A stretch of DNA of 64,000 nt from positions 62,001-126,000 of the forward strand of contig NZ_VOLO01000003.1 of the NCBI RefSeq assembly GCF_007954365.1, read 5' to 3'. Of this stretch, positions 33,382 through 42,551 are shown piece by piece. The translations under genes were made by a program, and so were the position numbers. The notes under the pieces were generated by a model. That model had not been told where the DNA came from, made no database searches, and saw only the letters and a list, made by a program, of their open reading frames with translations. This stretch comes from Frigoribacterium sp. ACAM 257. GTDB lineage: Bacteria; Actinomycetota; Actinomycetes; Actinomycetales; Microbacteriaceae. Numbering within the stretch: position 1 is the stretch's first letter; each line of letters opens with the position of its first letter.

Positions 33382-34212
33382 GTGATCGTCCTCGCCGCCA
33401 CCCCCATCGGAAACCTCGGCGACGCCTCCCGGCGGCTGGTCGAGGCCTTGACGAACGCCGAGGTCGTCGCGGCGGAGGACACCCGCACCGCCATCCACCT
33501 GATGCGCGCCCTGGGGGTCGAGAACCGTCCCCGCCTGATCGCCCTGCACGAGCACAACGAGCGCGAGAAGGCGGCGGAGCTCGTCGAGCTGGCCCGGACG
33601 GCCGACCTGATCGTCCTCACGGACGCGGGCATGCCCGCGATCAGCGACCCGGGGTTCCCCCTCGTCGAGGCGGCCGCGGCCGCGGGCGTCACCGTCACGG
33701 CGATCCCCGGCCCGTCCGCCGTGCTCACCGCGCTCGCCGTCTCCGGCCTGCCCACCGACCGGTTCAGCTTCGAGGGGTTCCTGCCGCGCAAGCAGGGCGA
33801 CCGTCTCCGGGTGCTCGGAGCCCTCGCCGACGAGCGTCGCACGATGGTCTTCTTCGAGTCGCCGCACCGTCTCGGCGACTCGCTCGGCGACGTGGTGACG
33901 GCGCTCGGCGCCGACCGTCGCGTCGTCGTCTGTCGTGAGCTGACCAAGCTGCACGAGGAGGTGCGGCGCGGCTCCGCCTCCGAGCTCGCCTCCTGGGCGG
34001 CCGAGGGCGTCCGCGGCGAGATCTGCGTCGTCGTCGAGGGCGCCCCCGAGCGCGAGTTCGACCTCGCGGCGGGTCTCGCGCAGGTGCAGGCCCTCGTCGC
34101 GGACGGCGCCCGCCTCAAGGAGGCCTCGACCGACGTGGCCGCCGCCACCGGCCTCTCCCGTCGCGACCTCTACCAGGCGGCCCTCGCGGCCAAGGCGCCC
34201 CGCCCCTCCTGA
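33382..34212 (+). CDS. rsmI: 16S rRNA (cytidine-1402-2'-O)-methyltransferase
   Basis: SAM-dependent tetrapyrrole-methylase-fold enzyme that methylates the ribose of C1402 in 16S rRNA; 276 residues from GTG 33382. LAATPIGNLGDAS is the N-terminal signature. AAEDTRTAIHLMRALG, DAGMPAISDPGFPLV and FEGFLPRKQGDR are strongly conserved in RsmI. VFFESPHRLGDSL and VCRELTKLHEEVRRG follow. It is the first of a housekeeping run with metG, tatD and rsmA. Confidence 0.96.
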   Translation: MIVLAATPIGNLGDASRRLVEALTNAEVVAAEDTRTAIHLMRALGVENRPRLIALHEHNEREKAAELVELARTADLIVLTDAGMPAISDPGFPLVEAAAAAGVTVTAIPGPSAVLTALAVSGLPTDRFSFEGFLPRKQGDRLRVLGALADERRTMVFFESPHRLGDSLGDVVTALGADRRVVVCRELTKLHEEVRRGSASELASWAAEGVRGEICVVVEGAPEREFDLAAGLAQVQALVADGARLKEASTDVAAATGLSRRDLYQAALAAKAPRPS

Positions 34213-34274
34213 GCCCCCGGCGTGGGCGGCAGCCGAGGAGTCGCGGGCCGCGTCGCGGCGTCGGCGGCCGCACC

Positions 34275-34280
34275 TAAGAT
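34275..34280 (+). promoter_or_regulatory. -10 element of the metG-tatD-rsmA operon
   Basis: TAAGAT, seven bases (GGTCCCC), then ATG 34288. An in-frame ATG at 34279 overlaps this hexamer, so 34288 is the better start. Confidence 0.5.
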
Positions 34281-34287
34281 GGTCCCC

Positions 34288-35856
34288 ATGCCCGCCGGCG
34301 ACTCCTTCTTCATCGCAACGCCCATCTTCTACGTCAACGACGTGCCGCACATCGGCCACGCCTACACCGAGGTCGCGGCCGACGTGCTCGCCCGCTGGCA
34401 CCGCCAGCGCGGCGACGACACGTGGCTGCTCACCGGCACGGACGAGCACGGCCAGAAGATCCTCCGCACCGCGACCAGCCACGACGTGACGCCGCAGGCG
34501 TGGGCCGACAAGCTCGTCACCGAGTCCTGGAAGCCGCTGCTCGAGACCGTCGACATCAGCAACGACGACTTCATCCGCACGACCGACGAGCGCCACGAGA
34601 AGGGCGTGCAGCGGTTCCTGCAGAAGCTCCACGACGACGGCTACATCTACCAGGGCGAGTTCGAGGGCTACTACTGCGTCGGCTGTGAGGAGTACAAGCA
34701 GCCGGGCGACCTCGTCGACGGCACCGGGGCGTTCGAGGGCGAGCAGGTCTGCGCGATCCACTCGAAGCCCGTCGAGCTCCTGAAAGAGAGCAACTACTTC
34801 TTCCGCATGAGCGACTTCGAGCAGCGCCTGCTCGACCTGTACGAGTCGCAGCCCGACTTCGTCCAGCCCGAGAACGTCCGCAACGAGATCGTCCAGTTCG
34901 TCAAGCAGGGCCTCCGCGACCTGTCGATCTCTCGTCAGACGTTCGACTGGGGCGTCAAGGTCCCGTGGGACGAGAAGCACGTCGTCTACGTCTGGTTCGA
35001 CGCGCTGCTCAACTACGTCACGGCGATCGGCTACGGCGTCGACGACGAGCAGTTCGACCGGCGGTGGCCCGCCGTCCAGCTCGTCGGCAAGGACATCGCG
35101 CGGTTCCACGCCGTCATCTGGCCCGCCATGCTGATGGCCGCCGGCCTGCCCGTCCCGAAGGCCGTCTTCGGCCACGGATGGCTGCTCGTCGGCGGCGAGA
35201 AGATGTCCAAGTCGAAGCTGACCGGCATCGCGCCGCAGCAGATCACCGACGTCTTCGGCGCCGACGCCTTCCGCTACTACTTCATGCGCGCCATCACCTT
35301 CGGACAAGACGGCAACTTCTCGTGGGAGGACATCTCGGCCCGTTACCAGGCCGAGCTCGCGAACGGCTTCGGCAACCTGGCCTCGCGCGTCATCGCCATG
35401 ATCACCCGCTACTTCGACGGCACCGTCCCCGTCGCGGGCGAGCTGACCCCTGCCGACCTCGCCGTCCGCGAGACCGAGCTGCGCGTCACGGCCGCCGCCG
35501 ACGGCGCGATGGACCGCTTCGCGATCAACGAGGCGCTCTCGTCGATCTGGGAACTCGTCGACGTGCTCAACGGCTACATCACCGAGCAGGAGCCCTGGGC
35601 CCTCGCCAAGCACGACGACCAGCGCGAGCGCCTCGCGACGGTGCTCGCCACCGCGCTCCGTGGCCTCGGCACCCTCACGGTGCTGCTGTCGCCGTTCATG
35701 CCCACCGCGACCCGCACCCTGTGGGAGGCGATCGGCCAGGGCGAGCTCACCAGCCAGCCCGTCGACCGTGCCGCCGAGTGGTCCAGCGCCCCGACCGTCC
35801 AGCCCCTCGCGGCGGGGCTCTTCCCGCGCATCGAGCAGCCCGAGCCGGCCGCATGA
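34288..35856 (+). CDS. metG: methionyl-tRNA synthetase
   Basis: Charges tRNA-Met; class I synthetase of 522 residues without the C-terminal dimerisation domain found in some bacteria. The HIGH motif is VPHIGHAYTE (about 18-27) and the KMSKS loop is GEKMSKSKLTG (about 308-318). The connective-peptide knuckle shows YCVGCEEYKQPGDLV and CAIHSKPVE, that is, a single set of metal ligands. The anticodon-binding helical domain ends with ITEQEPWALAKHDDQRE and LLSPFMPTATRTLWEAIG. The stop overlaps tatD by four bases. Confidence 0.97.
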   Translation: MPAGDSFFIATPIFYVNDVPHIGHAYTEVAADVLARWHRQRGDDTWLLTGTDEHGQKILRTATSHDVTPQAWADKLVTESWKPLLETVDISNDDFIRTTDERHEKGVQRFLQKLHDDGYIYQGEFEGYYCVGCEEYKQPGDLVDGTGAFEGEQVCAIHSKPVELLKESNYFFRMSDFEQRLLDLYESQPDFVQPENVRNEIVQFVKQGLRDLSISRQTFDWGVKVPWDEKHVVYVWFDALLNYVTAIGYGVDDEQFDRRWPAVQLVGKDIARFHAVIWPAMLMAAGLPVPKAVFGHGWLLVGGEKMSKSKLTGIAPQQITDVFGADAFRYYFMRAITFGQDGNFSWEDISARYQAELANGFGNLASRVIAMITRYFDGTVPVAGELTPADLAVRETELRVTAAADGAMDRFAINEALSSIWELVDVLNGYITEQEPWALAKHDDQRERLATVLATALRGLGTLTVLLSPFMPTATRTLWEAIGQGELTSQPVDRAAEWSSAPTVQPLAAGLFPRIEQPEPAA

Positions 35857-36809
35857 CCGACGGGCGCAGCAGCAGCAGGGACGGGCGCAGCGGCGATGCG
35901 ACACCGACGCACGTCCGGCACCGCTCCTCCACCGAGTCGGGCGGGCAGACCCGCGACCTGACCTACCCGCCGAGCCCGCAGGCGCTCGTCGTGCCCGTGT
36001 ACGACAACCACACCCACCTCGAGATCGCCGACGGGCAGAACGCGCTCGACTACCGCGAGCACCTCGACCGAGCGTCGAGCGTCGGCGTTCGCGGCGTCGT
36101 CCAGGTCGGCACCGACCTCGAGACGTCCCGCTGGTCGGCCGACATCGCGGCCCGTGAGCCCCGAGTCCTGGCCGCCGTGGCGATCCACCCCAACGAGGCG
36201 CCGCTGCTGGCCGCCCGCGGCGAGCTCGCCGACGCCCTCGACGAGATCGACGAGCTGGCTGCCCGTCCGCGCGTCCGCGCCGTCGGCGAGACGGGGCTCG
36301 ACTTCTTCCGCACGGGCGCCGAGGGACGCGACGCGCAGCTCGAGTCGTTCGCCCGGCACGTCGAGATCGCGAAGAAGCACGACCTGGCCCTGCAGATCCA
36401 CGACCGTGACGCGCACGACGACGTCGTCGACCTGCTGCTCGAGCTCGGCGCCCCGGCGCGGACCGTGTTCCACTGCTTCAGCGGAGGCCCGGAGCTGGCG
36501 AGCATCCTCGCCGAGAACGGCTGGTACGCGTCGTTCGCGGGCACCGTGACGTTCAAGAACGCCCAGCCTCTCCGCGACGCACTCGTGCAGCTGCCCCGCC
36601 ACCTCGTGATGGTCGAGACCGACGCCCCGTACCTCACTCCGACGCCGTTCCGCGGCCGACCCAACGCGCCGTACCTCATCCCGCACACGCTCCGGTCGAT
36701 GGCCGAGACCATCGGCACCGACGTCTCGATGCTCGCGGCGCAGATCTCGTCGAACACCGAGCTGGTCTACGGCTCGTGGACCGACGAGCCCGTGACGGTC
36801 GAGGGCTGA
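35853..36809 (+). CDS. tatD: TatD-family metal-dependent deoxyribonuclease
   Basis: TIM-barrel hydrolase, 318 residues. Metal ligands are visible in order: HTHLE (YDNHTHLEIADG), Glu in VGETGLDFFR, His in LQIHDRDAHDD, His in FHCFSGGPE and Asp in VETDAPYLTP. A polar N-terminal extension of about 45 residues precedes the barrel and may be disordered. It is translationally coupled to metG (ATGA) upstream and rsmA (TGATG) downstream, the standard actinobacterial order. Confidence 0.95.
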   Translation: MTDGRSSSRDGRSGDATPTHVRHRSSTESGGQTRDLTYPPSPQALVVPVYDNHTHLEIADGQNALDYREHLDRASSVGVRGVVQVGTDLETSRWSADIAAREPRVLAAVAIHPNEAPLLAARGELADALDEIDELAARPRVRAVGETGLDFFRTGAEGRDAQLESFARHVEIAKKHDLALQIHDRDAHDDVVDLLLELGAPARTVFHCFSGGPELASILAENGWYASFAGTVTFKNAQPLRDALVQLPRHLVMVETDAPYLTPTPFRGRPNAPYLIPHTLRSMAETIGTDVSMLAAQISSNTELVYGSWTDEPVTVEG

Positions 36810-37648
36810 TGTCGCGCTCGACCCTGCTCGGCCCCGCCGAGATCCGCGACCTCGCCGACCTGCTGGGCATCCAGCCGACGAAGAAGCTCGGCCAGAACTT
36901 CGTCCACGACGCCAATACGGTGCGGCGCATCGTCGCCGCGTCCGGGGTGTCGGCCGGCACCTCGGTCGTCGAGATCGGGCCGGGCCTCGGCTCGCTGACG
37001 CTCGGCCTCCTCGAGGCCGGGGCGGACGTCGTCGCCGTCGAGATCGACAAGCGCCTCGCCGCGCAGCTGCCGACGACGGTGTCCCTCCTGCAGCCCGCGG
37101 CCGACCTGTCGGTGGTCGTCGACGACGCCATGCGCGTGGTCGAGCTCCCGTCGGCTCCGACGCACCTCGTCGCGAACCTGCCGTACAACATCAGCGTGCC
37201 GGTGCTGCTGCACTTCCTAGAGCACTTCCCGTCCCTCACGCGCGGCCTCGTCATGGTCCAGGCCGAGGTCGGGCTTCGGCTCGCCGCCGAGCCAGGCTCG
37301 AAGATCTACGGCTCGCCGAGCATCAAGGCAGCCTGGTACGGCGAGTTCTCCACGGCCGGCCAGGTCAGCCGACAGGTCTTCTGGCCCGTGCCGAACGTCG
37401 ACAGCATCCTCGTCGCCTTCGACCGCAAGGAGGCGCGGGGCACCGAAGAAGAACGCCTCGCAGTCTTCGAGCTGGTCGACGCCGCCTTCCAGCAGCGCCG
37501 CAAGATGCTCCGACAGTCGCTGTCCGGCGTCTTCGGCTCCTCGGCCGCCGCCTCCGACGCCCTCGTCGCCGCCGGCCTGCCGCCGACCGAGCGCGGCGAG
37601 CAGCTCACCGTGGACGACTTCCTGGCGCTGGCGCGCGCGACGCGCTGA
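36809..37648 (+). CDS. rsmA: 16S rRNA (adenine-1518/1519-N6)-dimethyltransferase
   Basis: KsgA-type enzyme that dimethylates two adenines at the 3' end of 16S rRNA, 279 residues. KKLGQNFVHD near residue 30 is the family N-terminal signature. SAM motif I is VVEIGPGLGSLTLGLL and the catalytic motif IV is ANLPYNISVPVLLH. FWPVPNVDSILVAF and QQRRKMLRQSL follow. It is coupled to tatD by TGATG; ispE lies downstream after one small gene, as in many actinobacteria. Confidence 0.96.
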   Translation: MSRSTLLGPAEIRDLADLLGIQPTKKLGQNFVHDANTVRRIVAASGVSAGTSVVEIGPGLGSLTLGLLEAGADVVAVEIDKRLAAQLPTTVSLLQPAADLSVVVDDAMRVVELPSAPTHLVANLPYNISVPVLLHFLEHFPSLTRGLVMVQAEVGLRLAAEPGSKIYGSPSIKAAWYGEFSTAGQVSRQVFWPVPNVDSILVAFDRKEARGTEEERLAVFELVDAAFQQRRKMLRQSLSGVFGSSAAASDALVAAGLPPTERGEQLTVDDFLALARATR

Positions 37649-37691
37649 GCCGCAGGGCGCGCCGCGTGCTCGTCGCTGGCAGGCTGGCGAC

Positions 37692-38258
37692 GTGAGCACG
37701 CGGGGCAGCGACGACGACCGGCGGAGGCGACCCGCGGTCATCAGCGACGCCCGCCTGGCCTCGGGCACGGGCCGCAGCAGCGACCAGTGGTTCGCGCTGC
37801 TCGACGCCGCGGACGCCACGCGGCTGTCCCACACGCAGATCGCGCGCCTCCTCGTCGACGAGCACGAGGTGCCCGGCTGGTGGGCGCAGTCGATCACCGT
37901 GCGCTACGAGCAGGCCCGCGGCATGCGGCTGCCCGGGCAGCAGCCGGACGGCACGTTCTCGGTCGCGGTGAGCCGCAGCCTGCGGGGCGAGCCTCTCGAG
38001 CTGCTCGACCTCGGCGCCACACGGTTCGCGGACTTCGCCGGGGGAGCGCCCGAGGCGACGAGCCGCGCCGCGGCGCACCCGACGGCTCGGTGGCGGCTCG
38101 ACGGCGACGTGCGCCTGCAGCTGATGGTCTCGCCGGGCACGGGCGGCAAGTGCAGCGTCAGCCTGACGCAGAGCCGTCTCCGGCTCCCCGAGCGCGTCGA
38201 GCCCGCGCGCGAGGCCATGACCCGGGCGTTCCGGGTCATGGGGGACCGACAGAACTGA
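37692..38258 (+). CDS. hypothetical protein with a DUF4287-like N-terminal half
   Basis: A 188-residue protein starting at GTG 37692, six bases after CAGGCT. The first half (WFALLDAADATRLSHTQIAR, then VPGWWAQSITVRYEQARGMR) resembles DUF4287-type sequences that recognise short helical segments. The second half is beta-rich (WRLDGDVRLQLMVSPGTGGK, CSVSLTQSRLRLPERVEP) and recalls an SRPBCC/AHSA1-like core. The role is unknown. Its position between rsmA and ispE does not reveal function. Its stop precedes the ispE -10 by two bases. Confidence 0.75.
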   Translation: MSTRGSDDDRRRRPAVISDARLASGTGRSSDQWFALLDAADATRLSHTQIARLLVDEHEVPGWWAQSITVRYEQARGMRLPGQQPDGTFSVAVSRSLRGEPLELLDLGATRFADFAGGAPEATSRAAAHPTARWRLDGDVRLQLMVSPGTGGKCSVSLTQSRLRLPERVEPAREAMTRAFRVMGDRQN

Positions 38259-38259
38259 C

Positions 38260-38265
38260 TAGGTT
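38260..38265 (+). promoter_or_regulatory. -10 element of ispE
   Basis: TAGGTT, six bases (GGGACC), then ATG 38272: leaderless layout. Confidence 0.55.
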
Positions 38266-38271
38266 GGGACC

Positions 38272-39210
38272 ATGAGCTCCGTGGCCGGCCCGACCGTGGT
38301 CCACACCCGTGCCCCGGGCAAGATCAACGTGTTCCTCGCCGTCGGCGACCTGCAGGACGACGGCTACCACGAGCTCGCGACGGCCTACCAGGCGGTGTCG
38401 CTCTACGAAGACGTGCGGGCCCGCAAGGCGGACGACTTCACCGTTCGGGTCTCGGCCGGCCCCGGCGTCGACGTGTCGGGGGTGCCGACCGACGAGAGCA
38501 ACCTCGCGGTCCGCGCCGCGCGCCTCCTGGCGACGACCACCGGCTACCGGGGCGGCGTCGACCTCAGCATCGAGAAGGCGGTGCCCGTCGCGGGCGGCAT
38601 GGGCGGCGGCTCGGCCGACGCGGCCGCGACGCTGCTGGCCTGCGACGCGCTCTGGGGCACGGGCCTCGGCCGAGACGACCTGCTCAAGCTGTCGGCCGAG
38701 CTGGGCGCCGACGTGCCGTTCGCCTTCGCCGGCGGCACCGCGGTCGGCACCGGGCGCGGCGACGAGCTCAGCCCGGCGCTGGCCAAGGGGCAGTTCCAGT
38801 GGGTGCTGGCACTGGCCGACTTCGGCCTGTCGACGCCGACCGTCTACCGCGAGCTCGACGAGCACCGGCTGCGCCACTCGAGCGACATCACGCCCGTGCG
38901 CCAGCCCGTCGTCGACACCGGCGTGCTCCAGGCTCTCCGCGCCGGCGACGCGGAGCTGCTGGCCGACGTGATGCACAACGACCTCCAGGCGCCGGCCCTG
39001 CACCTCGAGCCGGGCCTCGGCCGCGTGCTCGAGCTCGGCGAGGGCAACGGCGCCCTGGCCGGCATCGTGTCGGGGTCCGGGCCGACCGTCGCCTTCCTGA
39101 CACCCGACCTCGACGGGGCCCTCGAGCTGCAGATCGCGCTGAGCGCGGCCCGCCTCACCGTCGTCCGGGCGACGGGGCCGGTGCACGGCGCCCGGGTCAT
39201 CACCGACTAG
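38272..39210 (+). CDS. ispE: 4-diphosphocytidyl-2-C-methyl-D-erythritol kinase
   Basis: GHMP kinase of the non-mevalonate isoprenoid pathway, 312 residues. The N-terminal [12 protein letters not shown] carries the substrate-binding Lys. The ATP loop is [20 protein letters not shown] at about residues 104-123. The third motif is [13 protein letters not shown]. Product flow is toward polyprenyl phosphates, which the membrane glycosyltransferases in this window would use. It is transcribed from its own leaderless promoter and converges with the glycosyltransferase gene ending at 39303. Confidence 0.95.
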   Translation: MSSVAGPTVVHTRAPGKINVFLAVGDLQDDGYHELATAYQAVSLYEDVRARKADDFTVRVSAGPGVDVSGVPTDESNLAVRAARLLATTTGYRGGVDLSIEKAVPVAGGMGGGSADAAATLLACDALWGTGLGRDDLLKLSAELGADVPFAFAGGTAVGTGRGDELSPALAKGQFQWVLALADFGLSTPTVYRELDEHRLRHSSDITPVRQPVVDTGVLQALRAGDAELLADVMHNDLQAPALHLEPGLGRVLELGEGNGALAGIVSGSGPTVAFLTPDLDGALELQIALSAARLTVVRATGPVHGARVITD

Positions 39211-39288
39211 GAGGCGCGGGCGCGGCACCGTTCGCCGCTCGCGCCCTCGGGAGCGCGGCCAGCTCCGCACGGCCGCCCCGCGCCTCCT
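39209..39288. terminator. inverted repeat between convergent ispE and glycosyltransferase genes
   Basis: AGGAGGCGCGGG (39209-39220) has its exact reverse complement at 39277-39288, bracketing a GC-rich stretch. It starts at the ispE stop codon and may act as a bidirectional terminator. The arms are two oppositely oriented copies of the frequent AGGAGGCGC word. Confidence 0.45.
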
Positions 39289-39302
39289 CGGGTCGGCGAG
39301 CG

Positions 39303-40994
39303 TCAGCGCGTGAACTTGAGCACGTTCGTGCGGGTGAGGCCCCACTCCTGGTCGAGCGTGAAGCCGACCGAGCCGAGCTGCTCGGTGACGCGCGGCCGCC
39401 AGTCCTGCTTGTCGCTGGTGATCAGCCAGACGACGTCGAGGTCGTCGGTGCGGTCGAGCACGTCGCCGAGCGGGTGCTGGGTCTCCCAGAGGCCGTCGGT
39501 CTCGTAGCCGGGGGTCTCGAGGGTGAAGTCGGACATGCCGCGGAAGGCGTCGGGGTAGGTGTCCTGGATGATCCGCGACGTCGCCTTCGGGTGACGCCGG
39601 ACGGGACCGAAGACGACCCCCTCGCGGGTGCCGGGCGCCTCGGTCGCGCGTTCGCCCGCGACGAGGTCGGCCACCTGGTCCCAGGCGGACGAGTCCTTCG
39701 CCTCGGGCTGGCGCTGCTCCACGTAGGTCGGCGCGGTGAGCACGACGGCGACGAGCAGCACGAGCGCGATCACGCGACGCCACGGGATCGCCGCGACGGC
39801 GACGGCCATCGTCATCGCGATCGCGGGGGTGCCGAAGGTGAGGTAGCGCGGCGAGTAGAGCGGATCGACGACCAGGGACACGCCCACGAGGCCGACGGTC
39901 GGCACGACCATCCACGGCAGCACCACCTCGGCGAAGCCGCGGGCGGCGGGCACGAGGCGGAGCGAGAGCACGACGAGCGTCGCGCCGGCGCAGACGAGCC
40001 CGAACACGGCGAAGTTCTCGTTGCCCTGGAACCACTGCGTGACGAGGACGCCGCGGAGCGTGCTGAAGCTCGGTCGCTCGATCCAGCTGACCTGGCTGTT
40101 CTGCGAGGCGATGAACCAGGCCAGCGGCAGGCTCGCGAGACCGGCGACCCCGGCGCCGGCGAACCAGCCGAGCAGGGCCCGGCGAGACGACCGGACCGAG
40201 GGGGCGCCCTGTTCCGGCACGACGGCGACGGCACCGGTGCGCGCCCACTCGTCGACGGCCGCGCGCTCGGCGGCGTGGTCGTGGCGGTCGCGCAGCACCC
40301 GGACGAGCATGGTGAGGGCGTGGCCGACGACGAGCAGGGCGACGTAGAGGAAGAACGCGCAGGCCACGACGGCGAGCACGGCGTAGCCGACCCACCAGAG
40401 CGTGATCGACCGGCGGGTGCGGGCGTGGCCGTCCTCGGCGGTGCGTCGGGCGGCCACGACGAGCACGAGCGTGAGCGCGACGGCGAAGAGCGCCGAGAGG
40501 GCGTACGAACGGCCCTCGCCGCCCATCCACGTGACGCGTGGCAGGAGCACGAAGACCAGCCCCGCGACGACCGCGGTGCGGCGGTTCACGAGGATGCGGG
40601 TCAGCGACACCGTGAGGCCGGCCGCGACGCCCGTGGCGAGGGCGCTCGGCACCCGCAGCGAGGTCGGCGAGTACGGGAACACGTCGAACCACAGGTGCAT
40701 GAACGCGTAGTACGCGGCGTGCACGAGGTCGACGGTGTGGACCATCGCCCAGAGCTGGCCCCAGGTGCGCGTGGCGGAGACGACCGTCGCGGCCTCGTCG
40801 TACCAGACCGAGGGCACCCAGAGGAAGGCGCCGGAGACGAGCGTGGCCAGCACGCCGATCAGCACCGCGTCGGCATGGCGGCGGCCGAGGAGGCGCGCGA
40901 GCGACGAGCGCGTCGGCGGCTGCTCGCCGTCCGGGGCGCGGGTTACTGTGGGCGGGGTCGTGTCGTCCGCGGCCGTTCTCCGGAGGTCTGCCAT
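39303..40994 (-). CDS. GT-C-fold membrane glycosyltransferase (GT39/mannosyltransferase-like)
   Basis: Predicted polyprenyl-phosphate-sugar-dependent glycosyltransferase, 563 residues, with about ten membrane helices. The first extracytoplasmic loop carries WYDEAATVVSATRTWG, the acidic catalytic signature of ArnT/PMT-like enzymes. The C-terminal 130 residues form a soluble domain (DLVAGERATEAPGTREG, DVVWLITSDKQDWRPR). The ATG at 40994 shares two bases with the ATG of the divergent moeZ-like gene (CATG). A purine-rich GAGGGGGCAG lies upstream on this strand. The acceptor is unknown; cell-envelope glycan or protein is likely. Confidence 0.85.
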   Translation of the reverse strand: MADLRRTAADDTTPPTVTRAPDGEQPPTRSSLARLLGRRHADAVLIGVLATLVSGAFLWVPSVWYDEAATVVSATRTWGQLWAMVHTVDLVHAAYYAFMHLWFDVFPYSPTSLRVPSALATGVAAGLTVSLTRILVNRRTAVVAGLVFVLLPRVTWMGGEGRSYALSALFAVALTLVLVVAARRTAEDGHARTRRSITLWWVGYAVLAVVACAFFLYVALLVVGHALTMLVRVLRDRHDHAAERAAVDEWARTGAVAVVPEQGAPSVRSSRRALLGWFAGAGVAGLASLPLAWFIASQNSQVSWIERPSFSTLRGVLVTQWFQGNENFAVFGLVCAGATLVVLSLRLVPAARGFAEVVLPWMVVPTVGLVGVSLVVDPLYSPRYLTFGTPAIAMTMAVAVAAIPWRRVIALVLLVAVVLTAPTYVEQRQPEAKDSSAWDQVADLVAGERATEAPGTREGVVFGPVRRHPKATSRIIQDTYPDAFRGMSDFTLETPGYETDGLWETQHPLGDVLDRTDDLDVVWLITSDKQDWRPRVTEQLGSVGFTLDQEWGLTRTNVLKFTR

Positions 40995-42255
40995 GTCGTC
41001 ACTGCCCCCTCTCGTCTCGGTCGCGTCGGCCTCGACGAGGCCGGAAGCCGCTGACGAGACCGACGAGCGCTGGTCGCGCACCGTGCGGCTGCCGGGCTTC
41101 GGCCTCGAGGCCCAGGCCCGACTGCGCGCGGCTCGCGTGCTGGTCGTCGGCGCCGGCGGTCTGGGATCTCCGGCTGTCCAATATCTCGCAGCCTCGGGTG
41201 TGGGGACGCTGGGAGTGGTCGACGACGACGTCGTCGACCGGTCGAACCTACAGCGTCAGGTGCTCTTCGCACCTGGGGACGTGGGCCTGCCGAAGGCGCG
41301 GATCGCCGCCGAGCGCGTGCGGGCGACCGCCCCCCACACGCAGGTCGTCGTGCACCCCGTCCGGCTGACGGCCGAGACCGCGGCCATCCTCGACGGGTAC
41401 GACCTCGTCGTCGACGGCAGCGACTCGTTCGACACCTGCTACGTCGTCGCCGACGAGGCCGCAGCCAGGGGACTGCCCGTCGTCTGGGGCAGCGTCGCTC
41501 GGCTCGACGGCCAGGTCAGCGTCTTCTGGGACGCCGCCCCCGACGGCCGTGACGTCGACTACCGCGACCTGCACCCGTCGCCGCCGGCCGGCGGCTGGGA
41601 CGAGTCCTGCGCCGACGTCGGCGTGCTCGGGCCGCTCTGCGGCACCGTCGGCTCGGTCATGGCCAGCGAGGTCGTCAAGCTCGTCACGGGCGTCGGCGAG
41701 CCGCTGCTCGGCCGCGTCGTGACGATCGACGCGGGCACCGCCTCCTGGCGGGAGAGCCGCCTCCGACGCGCTCCGCACCGGGCTGCTGCGCGTGCCGTGG
41801 CACGTGCTGAGCCGAGCCGCGCGCGAGGAGCATCGGCGTCTGGTGCGGCCAGCGCACCCGGCGAGGCCGACGAGGAGGCGCGGGCCGGTTCCGGCGAGTC
41901 CGTCGCGACCCGGCCCCTCGGCACCCGCAGCCCGGACGTCTCCGCCGAGGAGCTCGCCGACCTGCTCGCCGCACGCGATGCGGGTGAGGCGGCGTTCACC
42001 CTGCTCGACGTGCGGGAGCCCGACGAGCACGACTTCGCACACCTGCCGGGCGACGTGCTCGCGGCAGGCTTCGGGGTCCGCACCCGTCAGAGGCCCGAGC
42101 TCGACCCGGACACGCCCGTCATCGCCTACTGCGCCCGCGGCCCGCGCGCCCGGGCGGCCGCCGAGCTGCTCGTCGCGGACGGGTTCGACGTGGCCGTGCT
42201 CGACGGGGGCATGCTCGGCTGGCAGCTGCGCACCTCCTCGGCTGCACGCCCCTGA
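40993..42255 (+). CDS. moeZ: MoeB/MoeZ-type adenylyltransferase-sulfurtransferase with C-terminal rhodanese
   Basis: Activates the C-terminal glycine of MoaD or other small sulfur carriers by adenylation and loads sulfur from its rhodanese domain; 420 residues. The nucleotide loop VVGAGGLGSPAVQYLAASG is at about 52-70; NLQRQVLF and DGSDSFDTCYVV follow. The conserved Cys region is CADVGVLGPLCGTVGS. The zinc CxxC pairs of E. coli MoeB are absent, as in MoeZ-like proteins. An Ala/Arg-rich linker of about 50 residues leads to the rhodanese domain with active Cys in AYCARGPRARA. GGAGG sits six bases before ATG 40993. It converges on moaD. Confidence 0.92.
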   Translation: MSSLPPLVSVASASTRPEAADETDERWSRTVRLPGFGLEAQARLRAARVLVVGAGGLGSPAVQYLAASGVGTLGVVDDDVVDRSNLQRQVLFAPGDVGLPKARIAAERVRATAPHTQVVVHPVRLTAETAAILDGYDLVVDGSDSFDTCYVVADEAAARGLPVVWGSVARLDGQVSVFWDAAPDGRDVDYRDLHPSPPAGGWDESCADVGVLGPLCGTVGSVMASEVVKLVTGVGEPLLGRVVTIDAGTASWRESRLRRAPHRAAARAVARAEPSRARGASASGAASAPGEADEEARAGSGESVATRPLGTRSPDVSAEELADLLAARDAGEAAFTLLDVREPDEHDFAHLPGDVLAAGFGVRTRQRPELDPDTPVIAYCARGPRARAAAELLVADGFDVAVLDGGMLGWQLRTSSAARP

Positions 42256-42279
42256 CCAGCCCGGCTGAGGCGACCGGGC

Positions 42280-42549
42280 TCAGCCGCCGGCGAAGGGCGG
42301 CATGACGTCGACCACGTCGCCGTCGGCCACGACCTGTTCGCGATCGCGCGTGGTCAGCCCGTCGACGAGGAACGAGCAGCGCAGCAGCACGTCGCGCCAG
42401 TCGGCCGCCGAGGTGCCCTCGACGGGACGCACCTCGGTCAGGAGTCGTCCGAGCGTCGCGGCCTCGTCGCCGGGCACCTCGACGACCTGCTCGTCACGGC
42501 CGACTGCCGCGCGCGCGGCGGCGAAGAACCTCAGGGTCGCTCGGGTCAC
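42280..42549 (-). CDS. moaD: molybdopterin synthase small subunit (sulfur carrier)
   Basis: Ubiquitin-fold sulfur carrier of 89 residues ending in the required Gly-Gly (MPPFAGG), which is thiocarboxylated by the MoeZ-like protein encoded convergently next door. FFAAARAAVGRDEQVVEVPG is the typical start. The GTG start at 42549 lies two bases after the moaA stop, so the small subunit is made from the moaA transcript. The longer upstream open frame overlaps moaA and is not used. Confidence 0.93.
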   Translation of the reverse strand: MTRATLRFFAAARAAVGRDEQVVEVPGDEAATLGRLLTEVRPVEGTSAADWRDVLLRCSFLVDGLTTRDREQVVADGDVVDVMPPFAGG

Positions 42550-42551
42550 GG

